DNA of 64,000 bases from Sphingopyxis alaskensis RB2256 (GTDB lineage Bacteria > Pseudomonadota > Alphaproteobacteria > Sphingomonadales > Sphingomonadaceae). The translations under genes and the position numbers were made by a program. Location of the stretch: the NCBI RefSeq assembly GCF_000013985.1, contig NC_008048.1, forward strand, positions 2,604,001-2,668,000. The letters run 5' to 3'. This document shows, in pieces, positions 48,821 through 58,514 of the stretch (the stretch's first letter is position 1; every line of letters starts with the position of its first letter). The notes beneath the pieces are model-generated. The model was not told the origin of the DNA, did no database searches, and saw nothing but the letters and a program-made list of their open reading frames with translations.

Positions 48821-49873
48821 CTATGTTTTTCGGACAAGGAAGCGCACCGCATCGAGCGGCAGCATCAGGGCGCGAAGCCGAGCCGCCATTTCTTCCCGGC
48901 CCGTCCGAACGAGATCGCTGTTTAAATCGTCGAGCCGCGGATCGAGCGGGACGATCGCGATCCCGAGCGGTTCGGCGCGCTCAATCAAGGTCTTCATCGC
49001 CCAGGACCCGGCCGCGTCATTGTCGCGCGCAACATAGAGACGGCGCAGCGGTTGGGGGAAGTGGATGGCGGCGAGATGCGCCGCCGACAGACCGGCGATC
49101 ATCGGCATGTCCGGCATCAGCTCGCGTAGCGACAGGAGCGTCTCGATACCTTCGCCAGCGGCCATGACGTCCGCAGCAGGTCCGAACCGCACGCCATGCC
49201 CAAGCAGATTCCCCATCGCGCGGCGGGGACAGGCGACGGGCGCCTTGCCGCTCGCCGGATCGAGCCAGGTGCGATGAACGCCGGAGATTTGACCGGCGTC
49301 ATCGGTTACCGCAGCGATCATGGCCGGCCAGGCGGGACGGACATCGGGCGGGTCATCGCTTGATGCCCGGTAATGGCAGCGCGGATGAAAGCGGATGGCA
49401 CCATTGCCTGGGTCGATATCGATCCCACGCGATGCAAGATAAGCAGCGGCCAACGTCCCGGCGATCGGCTTCGACCCATCCCAAAGCCGCCGCGCCGCCG
49501 CAGGCGTTCCCGTCGACGCCTTGCGCGATCGCGGCGATCGAGACCCCGCCGGCTGCGGCATCGACATCGGCATGCTCAAAAATCGCCGCGCCTCGGCGAG
49601 CGTCTCGCGCAATTCGGCGTGACCGCAACTGGCGGCGATGACATCGAGCAGGTCGCCATGCTCGCCGCTCGCGGCATCGGTCCATTTCCCCGCCCGGCCG
49701 CGCCCGTCGCCCGACGACGACAGCAACAGGTAAAGGCTGCGACCGGGCGTCCCCCGGACATCGCCGACAAGCCAGTAGCGGCCTTCGCGGCGGCCGTTGG
49801 GGAGATAGTGGCGGCAGACGGCTTCGGCATTGTCGGCGAGGCGGCGCGCCAATTCACGGGCTGGACTTTCCAT
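48821..49873 (-). CDS. Toprim-domain primase-like protein
   Basis: 350-residue protein. N-terminal part (CRHYLPNGRREGRYWLVGD, then GKWTDAASGEHGDLLDVI) matches the plasmid DUF7146-type primase head; the C-terminal toprim domain shows the catalytic Glu in AGEGIETLLSL and the acid pair in VARDNDAAG. No zinc finger or helicase is present. It may prime plasmid strand synthesis. The ATG at 49873 has an AAGGAG site upstream. Confidence 0.85.
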   Translation of the reverse strand: MESPARELARRLADNAEAVCRHYLPNGRREGRYWLVGDVRGTPGRSLYLLLSSSGDGRGRAGKWTDAASGEHGDLLDVIAASCGHAELRETLAEARRFLSMPMSMPQPAGSRSPRSRKASTGTPAAARRLWDGSKPIAGTLAAAYLASRGIDIDPGNGAIRFHPRCHYRASSDDPPDVRPAWPAMIAAVTDDAGQISGVHRTWLDPASGKAPVACPRRAMGNLLGHGVRFGPAADVMAAGEGIETLLSLRELMPDMPMIAGLSAAHLAAIHFPQPLRRLYVARDNDAAGSWAMKTLIERAEPLGIAIVPLDPRLDDLNSDLVRTGREEMAARLRALMLPLDAVRFLVRKT

Positions 49874-50125
49874 GCGGGGCTCCTTCCAAGGCCTTGCGCC
49901 CGCGCAGATGTCGATCAAAAGGCGATCGGCGATCCGCACGGACAGCTCGGCACCGGCAGCCCCTGCCAGCGCGTAGAGCGTGATTTTGTCACAAACGGGA
50001 CTTCAGAATCAAGCATGACCTGCCTGCCCGTCTGGCGGTGGGACCTGCGGAACCGGCGGCGTCGAAGCCAATCGGATCATGGCGGACACTATCGGTCGGC
50101 AGGCTATAACGGCGGATGCCGCGTA

Positions 50126-51091
50126 TCAGGTCGGCATGAGCGGACGATAACCCCGGTCGTCGTCCATTTCCTCGGCCCACAGCGCCATCTGGAAGTCATC
50201 ATAGCTGACCCCGCATTGCTCGAGCATCCAGGCCGCGAGCGCCGGATGATCGGCGACGGCTTCGACGAAATCATCACCACCATGCCTGCGCCCGCGGTCG
50301 AACCACCAACCGGCCTCTTCCTGGACGGAAGGATCGCGCTCGATCACCAGCTGCGACGCATCGAGTTCGAGCATGGCTGCGAGCAATTGCTCGCAGTGGA
50401 CGACATCGAGCGTCTCGCGCGGCCCGTGCTGACGCTGATAGCCCACCGACAGATTGGTGCATTCGGAAACGATGCCGGCATATTCATTGGTGTCGGTGTA
50501 GACGCCGGTATCGTCGGGGGCATAGCGGAACCCCATATTCTGCCGGTTGAGCGCCGCCGCAAGACTCGATGCGAAGGCATCGGAGCATGTCCGGCCATAG
50601 CTCTGGTGGGTGATGACATCGCCAAGCCCCGCGCGGTCGAAGGCGATCGCCGCGTCGATGTCCGCGAGAAGTTCGGGCGTGTGGCGCTCGATCCAGCGCG
50701 AGCCGAGGCAACCCTGCTCCTCGCCGCGATGGAAGAGGTAGAGGCCGGGACGCGCGGCCGCGATCATGCCGAGCATGATCCACAGTCCCGCGCCGTCGTC
50801 GGCGCCGAGCGACATGCCCGCTTTGCCGTCGCACAGATGCGCGATGCCATATTCATCGACGCCCACCGCCTGGTGCCCGCCGACGGCCGCGACCGTATCG
50901 ACATGGCAGCTCCACAATGTGCGCGGGCGATCGCCGATTTCCAGCATTCGGTTGCCGAAACCATCGGCGCGGATGCCGGGAACCCGGTCGAGATATTCGC
51001 GGCAGAAGGCGCGTTCGGTCGCGCTGTCATGGGGCCGTGCCCAGGACAGGATTTCGAGGAGGCCGGCGCGGCCCGCAAGGTCATGGGTCAT
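50126..51091 (-). CDS. M20/M28-type di-zinc peptidase
   Basis: 321-residue cytosolic enzyme without signal peptide. All usual metal ligand blocks are present: SCHVDTV, GADDGAG, HRGEEQGCLGS, AFDRAG and VVHCEQ. Length fits a compact aminopeptidase. It starts four bases from the multi-zinc-knuckle gene stop, so the two are one unit. A housekeeping-like peptidase in an element backbone is unusual; it could process or remove a specific protein. Substrate unknown. Confidence 0.8.
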   Translation of the reverse strand: MTHDLAGRAGLLEILSWARPHDSATERAFCREYLDRVPGIRADGFGNRMLEIGDRPRTLWSCHVDTVAAVGGHQAVGVDEYGIAHLCDGKAGMSLGADDGAGLWIMLGMIAAARPGLYLFHRGEEQGCLGSRWIERHTPELLADIDAAIAFDRAGLGDVITHQSYGRTCSDAFASSLAAALNRQNMGFRYAPDDTGVYTDTNEYAGIVSECTNLSVGYQRQHGPRETLDVVHCEQLLAAMLELDASQLVIERDPSVQEEAGWWFDRGRRHGGDDFVEAVADHPALAAWMLEQCGVSYDDFQMALWAEEMDDDRGYRPLMPT

Positions 51092-51094
51092 GGA

Positions 51095-52693
51095 TCAGGC
51101 TCCTGTCTGGCAAGGGGTTGCGGTCGCTGCCAGAGGCGCTGCGGCGGCGGAGGTGAGGCCATCGACCGGCGTCGGCATGTCGGGAGGATAGCCGTGCGCG
51201 CAGGCACAGCTGCACGGCGGAAGAGATCCACGTCGCAAGTCTTCGAGGCGAGGTCGCTCGGCTGCTTCCCGTTCGTGCCTCAGCCGTTCTTCGCGGGCAC
51301 GCTCACCGGCTGCCTGCCATTTGGCGACCTCGAGTTCGATCGCCGACATTTCGTACCGAAACCAGTCGCGAGCGAGGACATGGGCATTGGCGAGCGATGG
51401 ATCGTCATCGTCGACAGGATCGGGCAGATAATCCGCACAAAGCCATTCACCATGATATTCGGTGAGATCAGTCGCATGATACCATTCGCCCGAGGCATCG
51501 CATTTCCGGCAGCAGGTCGCGAGCCACCATTCGCCGCGATCTTCGATGTACACCGCACCGAAGGCCTCGACATAACCGTCAAGCACGTCATGCTCATCGC
51601 CATCGGCGAGCACCGGGATGAAGGTTTCGGCATCGCTGTAGCTGCGCTCATTATGCGCGCAGAAGGTCGTGTGATCGGTGAAGCAATTATAGCACCATTC
51701 TTCCGACGAGCCGTCGCCGAAATAGACTTCCTCATGCGGCGTCGTTTCGCGGTCGCACCGCGGGCAGTACCAACATCGGTCCCCCAGGCCGTTGGTATTC
51801 TCGGACGGGATCTCACCATGGCCGATGATGAGATATTCGCCGTCGTCGGCGAGGTCATCGCCCGCATCGATATAGGGAACGACGAAGCTGCCGCCATCGA
51901 CGAGCCGCCGGATGCGTGCGCCATTGAGGCTGCCCTTCGCATAGCCCGCATTTTCGAGCAGCAGCTTGAGCCGCGATACATCGCCATAGATGCTGGTGTA
52001 GATTTTGAGTTCGGGCCACACCACGCTGCGCGCGCGGGCATCGTCGCGGGCGCCGATATAGGCGAGCGCCGTGTCGGGACCGGCATAGACGCGCACCGGG
52101 TGGCAATAGCTCTCGAAGTCGCTCGCGCCGTGCGACATGCAGCTGCCGGGACCGCCGACATAAACCTCCTCGATTTCGTCGGCGTCCTGCGTGATCTTGA
52201 GCGCATCTTCTGCAAGCTGGACCGAAAGCCGGGCGCACCAGCCCTCGATCGCTTCATTGTCCAGATGGGCAGAAAAGAAGCGATTAAGGTAGCGGCCCGG
52301 CGACATCACGAGCTGGCGGTCGACCTCGCCCTTCGCCGCATTCTCGGTGAAAGCGATCTTGCCCGCCTGCTCGGTCGAGACATGGCAGAAATGCTCTTCG
52401 TGCTTCTCCTGATACCAGGGCTCCTCATGCCAGGGCGTCGGCGCATAGGTGCCGTCGGCGAACCGCAATTTCTCGCGAACCGGCCAGTCGACGTCGCCGA
52501 TCTCGGCGTCCGCGAGCGCGATCCGGAGCTGCGCATCGGGCGCGCGGAGGAGAAGCTGTTTCCGCGCGGCTTCGGCTTCGTCAAAGGAAGGCCAAAGATA
52601 TTGCTGGTCGCCATTGGGTGCGAAAAGGAATTCGATCGTGACCGGCCGCCACTCGGCTTCCGAGTGCGGGCAAAGGATTTGAAACTGTGCCAT
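51095..52693 (-). CDS. Large multi-zinc-knuckle protein, function unknown
   Basis: 532-residue soluble protein. Early part beta-rich (EFLFAPNGDQQYLWPSFDEA); the middle has GSCMSHGASDFESYCHPVRV; then comes a run of CxxC knuckles: CWYCPRC, WCYNC, CCRKC and CSCACAH near the end. Several zinc sites are likely. A similar layout occurs in hypothetical proteins of phages and alphaproteobacterial plasmids. Co-transcribed with the peptidase downstream. Confidence 0.7.
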   Translation of the reverse strand: MAQFQILCPHSEAEWRPVTIEFLFAPNGDQQYLWPSFDEAEAARKQLLLRAPDAQLRIALADAEIGDVDWPVREKLRFADGTYAPTPWHEEPWYQEKHEEHFCHVSTEQAGKIAFTENAAKGEVDRQLVMSPGRYLNRFFSAHLDNEAIEGWCARLSVQLAEDALKITQDADEIEEVYVGGPGSCMSHGASDFESYCHPVRVYAGPDTALAYIGARDDARARSVVWPELKIYTSIYGDVSRLKLLLENAGYAKGSLNGARIRRLVDGGSFVVPYIDAGDDLADDGEYLIIGHGEIPSENTNGLGDRCWYCPRCDRETTPHEEVYFGDGSSEEWCYNCFTDHTTFCAHNERSYSDAETFIPVLADGDEHDVLDGYVEAFGAVYIEDRGEWWLATCCRKCDASGEWYHATDLTEYHGEWLCADYLPDPVDDDDPSLANAHVLARDWFRYEMSAIELEVAKWQAAGERAREERLRHEREAAERPRLEDLRRGSLPPCSCACAHGYPPDMPTPVDGLTSAAAAPLAATATPCQTGA

Positions 52694-52880
52694 GGATGGG
52701 ACTCCGCGCAGCCGCGCGCATGCCCCGAAGAGGCGCGATCGCGGGCTGCATTGCTGATGGGGTGGCGCAGGGTTAGCGAGGGTCGGGGGTCAGCGTCCGG
52801 ACCGAGAGCCGTGACTGGCCTCGTGTCGCCTCAAGCCGTCAAAGGCCGACTTTCCCGGGCACCGCTGCGCCGTGAAGAAG

Positions 52881-52911
52881 ATCCGGCGGGGGCATGCGCC
52901 CCCGCCCGGAT
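52881..52911 (-). terminator. GC-rich terminator after the ParB-like gene
   Basis: Minus-strand ATCCGGGCGGGGGC / GCCCCCGCCGGAT with one bulged G and a GCAT loop, followed by CTTCTTC, starting 4 bases after the ParB-like stop. Confidence 0.65.
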
Positions 52912-52914
52912 GGC

Positions 52915-54999
52915 TCACTCCGCCGCGACGGGCAGCTCGGCGTCGCAGGGATCGCCCTCGTCGGCATCGGCGGGTACCGCCATTTCACCGCCGTCCGGAT
53001 CGATGTCGTCCAGACCCGGCGTTCGCATCGGCGCCGGGAGCCAGGTCGTTTCTTCGACCAGCCGTTCGGCCTCGCGGGCCATATCGGCTTTCTTGAGATG
53101 GCCGATCATGCGGGCAGCTTCGTCGCCGCGCGCCTCGGCGACATCGGCGAGGATCTGCGGCTTGGTCACACCGCTGAAATAGCCTGCCGCGGTCGGCCGC
53201 CACCCCGCGCCATGCACATCGAGCCCCGCGGCCAGCGCGAGGACATGGCTGTGGGCGATCCGGCGCTCGACGCCATGCGCCGAGATGCGGCCATTGTCAT
53301 ATTTGGGAACGACCTCGGCCTGGGCGTTGACGCAGAGCGAGCCGCAATGCGCCAGGAGCTGCGACTGCTCCTCCCCATCGAGGGTGAGCAGAAAGCTCCA
53401 CACTTCCTTATCCGACTGCGGCAGCCGCGCCTTCCATGCCCCCGAGCGCGCGTCGATCGCCTGCGCGGGCGCGCAATCGCGCAAACCGGCAGGGGCATTG
53501 GAAAAGGAGACGCGATTCGCCGCGATCTGGACGCAGCTCTCGCGGCTGAAGCTGTAGAAGCAGCCCAGCACGAGGACGTGGAGAACGGCGACGAAGGCGA
53601 GCGCCGGGTCTTGCGCGACCCTGTCCTGCAGCGCGAGGGTGCGCCAAGCCGTGAGGTCCGAGACGAGACGGTCGGGGAGCGGGCGCAGCGCACCCGGTTC
53701 CTCAGCTCCTTCGGCGTCATCCTGCGCCTTCTTCGGTTCGCCGTCGCCGCGGCCAGTGGAGCGCGCCGTATCGCCCGGCTCCGACGCGCTGTCACTGCCG
53801 AGTCCATCACGCAGTTGATCCTCGGGCTTCACGAAGCCGCGCTCGACGCGCACCGACCCATCGCGGTCGAGCGAGACGAATGCGCCCGCCACCGCCATGT
53901 CCGCGGGATCGAAGATCAGCGGCCGGTCGACCAAAGCACCGAGTTCGGCATCGATCGCCTCGATCCGCGCATGCACCTCGTCGGGCACGTCGTGCGCATC
54001 GGCCCATTCATCGCCGAGTTCCTCGCCTTCGGCTTCAAGCTCGGCGACGCGCGTCGCTTCGGCTTCGGTCATCGCGACCTCTTCGCGGTCGATCTCGCGA
54101 TACCCGCGCGTTGCGTCCCACGGCAGGTCGATCGCGGTCGTCACCCATTTCCAGCCCTCGGCGAGGATGCGCGCGCCCTCGGCCTTCAGCTTGGCATCGA
54201 CAAGCCGATCGAGAAGTGCGGGGTCGGTGAGCCAGCCGCCGCCATCGGATTCGAACAGGTCGCGCGCGATGCTGCCGCCCGCTTCGAGATAGGTGTCGAG
54301 ACCGACGAAGCGCGCCCTTTTGTCACCCGCGCGAACGCTGTTCTCGGTGAGCTTCTGGCGGATCCAGGTCGCCGACTTGTTGAAGCTATGTTCGAGCTGG
54401 TCCCAGACCTCTTCTTGCCGCGTATGGTCCTCGGCGATGGTGAAGGCCATGAGCTGATCGAGCGTCATCGCCTCGTCGGCATAGAGCTCGAGCAGCTTCG
54501 GCGAGACGCCGGCGAGCTTCAACCGCTGCCGCACCGCGGCGGGCGTGGTGTGAAAATGCGCGGCGATTGCCTCGATGCCGGCGTCCTTCTCGACCATCGC
54601 CTGCATCGCGCGAAATTCGTCGAGCGGATGCAGTGCCTCGCGAAAGCTGTTTTCGGCGAGGCTGTCCTCTTCGGCGAGTATGTCATTGGCCGCACCGCCC
54701 ACGACACAGGGGATCGGCGCGTCCTTCGCGAGCCTTTTCTGCTTCACCAGCAGTTCGAGCGCGCGGAAGCGCCGGCCTCCGGCTGGAATTTCGAATTCCC
54801 CCGTTTCCTGCCCCTCGCCATCGAGCAGCGGCCGCACGTTGAGGCTCTGGAGCAATCCGCGGCGCGCGATGTCGGCCGCCAGCGTGTCGATCGATACCCC
54901 CGCCTTCACGCGCCGCACATTGGCCTGCGACAGGCGCAGGCGGTCGAGGGGAATGTCGCGCGACGGGGCGAGGGTGATTTTCGGAAGCGATTTGGCCAT
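52915..54999 (-). CDS. Large ParB-like protein
   Basis: 694-residue protein. The first 300 residues are ParB/Spo0J-like: LRLSQANVRRV, ADIARRGLLQSLNV, the nucleotide-binding FEIPAGGRRFRAL, and the HTH AIAAHFHTTPAAVRQRL. The long remaining part is acidic then helical and ends very acidic. No parA neighbour. Such large ParB-like proteins are frequent on sphingomonad and rhizobial elements; they may act on gene control or nicking rather than partition. The ATG at 54999 starts at the conserved domain. Confidence 0.87.
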   Translation of the reverse strand: MAKSLPKITLAPSRDIPLDRLRLSQANVRRVKAGVSIDTLAADIARRGLLQSLNVRPLLDGEGQETGEFEIPAGGRRFRALELLVKQKRLAKDAPIPCVVGGAANDILAEEDSLAENSFREALHPLDEFRAMQAMVEKDAGIEAIAAHFHTTPAAVRQRLKLAGVSPKLLELYADEAMTLDQLMAFTIAEDHTRQEEVWDQLEHSFNKSATWIRQKLTENSVRAGDKRARFVGLDTYLEAGGSIARDLFESDGGGWLTDPALLDRLVDAKLKAEGARILAEGWKWVTTAIDLPWDATRGYREIDREEVAMTEAEATRVAELEAEGEELGDEWADAHDVPDEVHARIEAIDAELGALVDRPLIFDPADMAVAGAFVSLDRDGSVRVERGFVKPEDQLRDGLGSDSASEPGDTARSTGRGDGEPKKAQDDAEGAEEPGALRPLPDRLVSDLTAWRTLALQDRVAQDPALAFVAVLHVLVLGCFYSFSRESCVQIAANRVSFSNAPAGLRDCAPAQAIDARSGAWKARLPQSDKEVWSFLLTLDGEEQSQLLAHCGSLCVNAQAEVVPKYDNGRISAHGVERRIAHSHVLALAAGLDVHGAGWRPTAAGYFSGVTKPQILADVAEARGDEAARMIGHLKKADMAREAERLVEETTWLPAPMRTPGLDDIDPDGGEMAVPADADEGDPCDAELPVAAE

Positions 55000-55122
55000 G
55001 GGCCTTCTCCATGACGGGCCGCCGCGAGACACTCTCCCGGCTCCTGAAACCCGTCACGAAGCCCCGGCTTCCCTCTTCCTCGAACGGGGCCGCCACCGGC
55101 GGCCCCGAACAAGTCCGCGGCC

Positions 55123-55524
55123 TCAGCCCCGCGCCGAAAGCCGGCGCGCCGCTGCGTGCAGGCGCTGCTCGCCAAGGATGATCGAGCCCGCCGCGCGCGC
55201 CGCTTCGGCATAGACCGACAGGGGATGGCGTGCCTCGAAGTGAAGGTCGCGCTCGATGCCGAGCCCGAAGGGCAGGCGCACCCCCTCGAGTTCGGCAAGC
55301 GAGAAACTTCCGAGTTCGGGGCATCCGAACCCCAAGTCCGCGAGGCCGAACAGGATGCCGTCGGCATCGACCTCGGTTGCAAGCCAGGTCGCGGCGCCGA
55401 CGGGGCTGAAGAAGCGCACGACAGGTCTGGGATCGGGCTCGCGCGCGCCGCGCGCGATCGCGTCGTGCCGCGCGGCAGCATTGGCGGCGAGCGCGGCTGC
55501 GATTTCCGCAGTGAGCAGTTTCAT
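55123..55524 (-). CDS. DUF2958 protein
   Basis: 133-residue DUF2958 protein: features PVVRFFSPVGAATWLATEVD, then LADLGFGCPELGSFSLAEL and ERDLHFEARHPLSVY. The ATG at 55524 (MKLLTAEIAAAL) is the family start. Common on mobile elements; function unknown. Same strand as the ParB-like gene, 124 bases before it. Confidence 0.9.
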   Translation of the reverse strand: MKLLTAEIAAALAANAAARHDAIARGAREPDPRPVVRFFSPVGAATWLATEVDADGILFGLADLGFGCPELGSFSLAELEGVRLPFGLGIERDLHFEARHPLSVYAEAARAAGSIILGEQRLHAAARRLSARG

Positions 55525-55762
55525 GCTGCGATCCTTCCGGTGAATTTGCCGCCGTGGCGGTGGGGCTTTGCATAATGCGTCATTTCGGTTCTCCGCGGGG
55601 GACCGGCAGCAAGCCTCTCTCGCCGCACTCCGTCCGCCACGCGGCCCGGCAACCCCCGCGCTCGCTCGCGGCGGCCTGCCGCCGCGGGACCGAGGATCAT
55701 GGGCGGGCCCAGCCGTGCGCAGTGGGCTTGCCATGTTGTTCTTCCTATGTTCTCATATGGGC

Positions 55763-55954
55763 ATGGACAGAATCGATACCGCCCGAGTCGCAGAAACCCT
55801 GCTTGCCGCTCCCGGCTGGGCGCGCGTGGGCCTCACCGCACCTACAAGTCACATGCGCGTCGAAGCGGCGTTCGAGCTTGCCCGCGTCATCGCCGAAAGC
55901 GTGGGTGGAAGCCCCGAGCCCGCGCATATCGACCAGCTCGGGCTTTCGCTGTGA
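55763..55954 (+). CDS. DUF6771 small protein
   Basis: 63-residue protein with the family start MDRIDTARVAETLLAAPGWA and GLTAPTSHMR. The ATG at 55763 was chosen by family fit over 55757 and 55733; no strong ribosome site is seen, so it may be leaderless. First of a plus-strand run. Function unknown. Confidence 0.75.
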   Translation: MDRIDTARVAETLLAAPGWARVGLTAPTSHMRVEAAFELARVIAESVGGSPEPAHIDQLGLSL

Positions 55955-55955
55955 C

Positions 55956-56285
55956 GTGGGCGGCTGGACCAGAGAAGGTGGGCGGCGCGCAACGCATCTG
56001 TTCGAGGCCGCGGCATGGTATCAGGCGGTCAGGCCGGTGTGCCGCTGCGGCCATAGCGCGACCTTCGATCCTTATGGTCTGTGGTGGAAGTTCCAGCGCA
56101 AGATGTGGGACGATGATCTTGGCAAGGCGCGCGAAAAATTCTGGTGCGCGCGCTGCAAGGCACGGACCGGCAAACGCGTTCGGCCGATCCGGCTCGAACT
56201 GGTCCAACCGAGCAAGGACGATATTCAATTGCCCATGCCCGACGAACGTGAATGGAAGCGCGCGCTGAGCCGCTTCCGGGCCTAG
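55956..56285 (+). CDS. Zinc-ribbon hypothetical protein
   Basis: 109-residue protein with Cys pairs VCRCG and WCARC, one zinc ribbon, plus aromatic-rich centre (DPYGLWWKFQRKMWDDDLGK). The GTG at 55956 is two bases past the DUF6771 stop; no ATG is available in the frame before the conserved part. Followed by the SRAP-type genes. Family not recognised. Confidence 0.7.
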   Translation: MGGWTREGGRRATHLFEAAAWYQAVRPVCRCGHSATFDPYGLWWKFQRKMWDDDLGKAREKFWCARCKARTGKRVRPIRLELVQPSKDDIQLPMPDEREWKRALSRFRA

Positions 56286-56296
56286 GAGACCGTCCG

Positions 56297-56806
56297 ATGG
56301 ACATCGAGAATGACGACGCCCTTGTGGGCATTGGCAAGAGCCATCGCGTGATCATCTGGGATGGACAGCAGGAGCGTGAGAAGGAGCTCCACTGGGGCCT
56401 GCCGTCTCACAATCCCGACATCTTTCAGATTCCGCTGCTCAAGTCCGAGACCGCGATCATCGACCGCCCGTGCCTGCTGCTTGCCAATGAGTTCGGTTTG
56501 GTGAAACGGGGACGCACAGTTTATTCGGCGAGCCTCATCGGCGAACCTTTCCTATGCATCGCGGCGACCTGGCGCCCCGGGAACCGCGATTGGCCCGACA
56601 GTTTCGCGGCGCTCACCGTCCCCGCCTATGCCGATCTTGCGCATCATAAGGACCGCCATGTCGGGGTGGTTCATCCTGACGATCTCTTCGACTGGTTGAT
56701 GGGAAAGCGTCCACCGCTGGACTTGCTGCGGCCCTTCCCCAAGGATAGCTTCAGGATCACGCCGCCGATCCAGCAGAATTTCGACGACCTACTCGGAGCG
56801 GCCTGA
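56297..56806 (+). CDS. SRAP-like paralogue lacking Cys2
   Basis: 169-residue protein that follows the SRAP (YedK/HMCES) layout: HWGLPS, RPCLLLANEFGL, IAATWRP, FAALTVPAY and HHKDRHVGVVHPDD line up by eye with the next gene. It lacks the N-terminal Met-Cys needed for DNA-protein crosslinking and starts MDIENDDA. So the fold is probably kept and the chemistry changed. Encoded 14 bases before the full SRAP gene. Length is shorter than usual (about 220). Confidence 0.7.
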   Translation: MDIENDDALVGIGKSHRVIIWDGQQEREKELHWGLPSHNPDIFQIPLLKSETAIIDRPCLLLANEFGLVKRGRTVYSASLIGEPFLCIAATWRPGNRDWPDSFAALTVPAYADLAHHKDRHVGVVHPDDLFDWLMGKRPPLDLLRPFPKDSFRITPPIQQNFDDLLGAA

Positions 56807-56820
56807 CGGAGGGCCGCCCG

Positions 56821-57471
56821 ATGTGCAACCTGGTGACGCTGAATTCGACGGTCGACGAGGTGGCATCCTATTTTAAATCGCGCCGGCCGCAGGCCACCAA
56901 CGCCTCGCCCGGCGATGTCTATCCCGGCGGACAGGGTTTCGTGGTGAGGCAGGACGGCGGCGAACGCGTTCTTCAGGCCATGACCTGGGGCTTCCCGGTG
57001 CGCCTCAAACATATGAAACCGACCAGCAAGCCGAAGCCGGTCAACAATGCGCGCGACGACAAGCTGATGTCCTTCTGGCGCCCCTGGTTCACCAGCCCCG
57101 CACATCGCTGCCTCATCCCTTTCACCTCCTTCGCCGAAGCCGAAGGCGAGAAGGGCAAGATGACGCGAACCTGGATCAGCGTGACCGACCAGCCGCTCGC
57201 CGCATGGGCGGGTCTCTGGCGGCCGACCGACGAATGGGGCGATTGCTATACGGGCGTGATGGTCGATGCGACCGAGGAACTGTTCCACATCCATGATCGC
57301 ATGCCGGTCATCCTGCACCCCGAAGATCATGATGCCTGGCTTTATGCGCCTGCCGAAGAGGCGATGGCGCTGGTCGCAAAATATCCCGCCGATCGCCTCG
57401 CCGTCGAGCGCACCGAAGTACCCTGGTTCAGCCGCAAGGCGCCGCCCGCGGATGCGCCATCACTGCTCTGA
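56821..57471 (+). CDS. SRAP-family protein (YedK/HMCES type)
   Basis: 216-residue protein that caps abasic sites in single-stranded DNA by a thiazolidine link. The catalytic Cys2 is present (MCNLVTLN), with the Asn in PVNNAR, the Glu in SFAEAEG and the His in IHDRMPVILHPED. On a conjugative element it could protect the transferred single strand. Directly downstream of its Cys2-lacking paralogue. Confidence 0.92.
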   Translation: MCNLVTLNSTVDEVASYFKSRRPQATNASPGDVYPGGQGFVVRQDGGERVLQAMTWGFPVRLKHMKPTSKPKPVNNARDDKLMSFWRPWFTSPAHRCLIPFTSFAEAEGEKGKMTRTWISVTDQPLAAWAGLWRPTDEWGDCYTGVMVDATEELFHIHDRMPVILHPEDHDAWLYAPAEEAMALVAKYPADRLAVERTEVPWFSRKAPPADAPSLL

Positions 57472-57726
57472 AAACGGGCGGTGTGCAGCCGGAATAGATC
57501 CAGAAGCGGGTCCGATTGTCAGACCCAAGCCCTTTACCCGGATTATCAACCTGTTACATCTCGCTGACCGATCGATCGCCATGCGCCGGGCTGCGGGAAC
57601 AGCGGTCGGACAGGGCGTGAGGACCCGTCGGAAATTCCCCCGTTCGCCCGCGCCGAAATGGAAAAGGTTCGCGGCGATAGTTGGAGCGGACCGCAGGCGA
57701 GCGGGTCGGGAACGCGCCGGCGGCCG

Positions 57727-58488
57727 ATGAACGATGTGAAGCATTATTATCTGACAGAGGAACTCGCACAGGAATTTACAGGAGCAGACAGAGAAGAGCA
57801 GCTCTTTGCCGCACTGACCAAGGCTGCGGGCCGAATGGGGTTCGACCATTTCGCGCTTGCTTTCGATCGGCGCGGAACCGGCGAACCGGCGTCGATTCTC
57901 GTGCACAATTATCCCGACGCCTGGGCCAAGGTCTATGTCGGCTTCGATCTCAGCGGAACCGATCCGATCCGCCGCGCTAGCGAGCGATCGCTGACCGGCT
58001 TCGAATGGCGCCACGTCGATCGCTATATTCCGCTGAGCCGCGGCGACCGCCAATTGCTGTCGGTGGCGCGCGATAGCGGCGTCGGTGACGGCTTCACGGT
58101 TCCTCGCCATCTGCCCGGCGAGGCATCGGGAACCTGTTCCTTCGCAGTCCGTCCGCACGCGGACATTCCGGCGGACATGCTCCACGCCGCCGAAATCCTC
58201 GGCGCGATCGCCATCGCTTCGGCGCGTGAGTTGATCGGCTCCTCTCCTTTACGGCCACGCCCGATACTTACCGAACGGCAACGCGAATGCGTGCTCTGGT
58301 CGGCGCGCGGCAAGACCGCCGGCGAGATCGCCGATATTCTCGGGATCAGCGAAGAGACGGTCGTGCGCCACCTCAAGATGGCGCGCGAGCGCTATTCGGT
58401 GCATTGCCGCTCGATGCTGATCCTGTGCGCGCTGTTCGACGGGCTGATCGGCTTCTCGGACATCTACGACTGGTGGCGCCCGAACTGA
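57727..58488 (+). CDS. LuxR-family quorum-sensing regulator
   Basis: 253-residue AHL-responsive regulator. Ligand domain with the usual Trp/Tyr/Asp-Pro pocket (AWAKVYVGFDLSGTDPIRR, then FEW), and a C-terminal HTH (LTERQRECVLWSARGKTAGEI). It is immediately upstream of luxI on the same strand. The ATG at 57727 begins the conserved domain. Confidence 0.92.
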   Translation: MNDVKHYYLTEELAQEFTGADREEQLFAALTKAAGRMGFDHFALAFDRRGTGEPASILVHNYPDAWAKVYVGFDLSGTDPIRRASERSLTGFEWRHVDRYIPLSRGDRQLLSVARDSGVGDGFTVPRHLPGEASGTCSFAVRPHADIPADMLHAAEILGAIAIASARELIGSSPLRPRPILTERQRECVLWSARGKTAGEIADILGISEETVVRHLKMARERYSVHCRSMLILCALFDGLIGFSDIYDWWRPN

Positions 58489-58514
58489 CGCGCCACGCAT
58501 AATCGCAAAATCCT

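Noticed and set aside
49373..53182. Plus-strand open frame of 1269 codons
   Set aside because: It runs antisense to the toprim, peptidase and zinc-knuckle genes, has no recognisable domain and comes from GC-rich codon bias.
52894..55014. Plus-strand open frame of 706 codons
   Set aside because: Exact antisense of the ParB-like gene; no domain seen.
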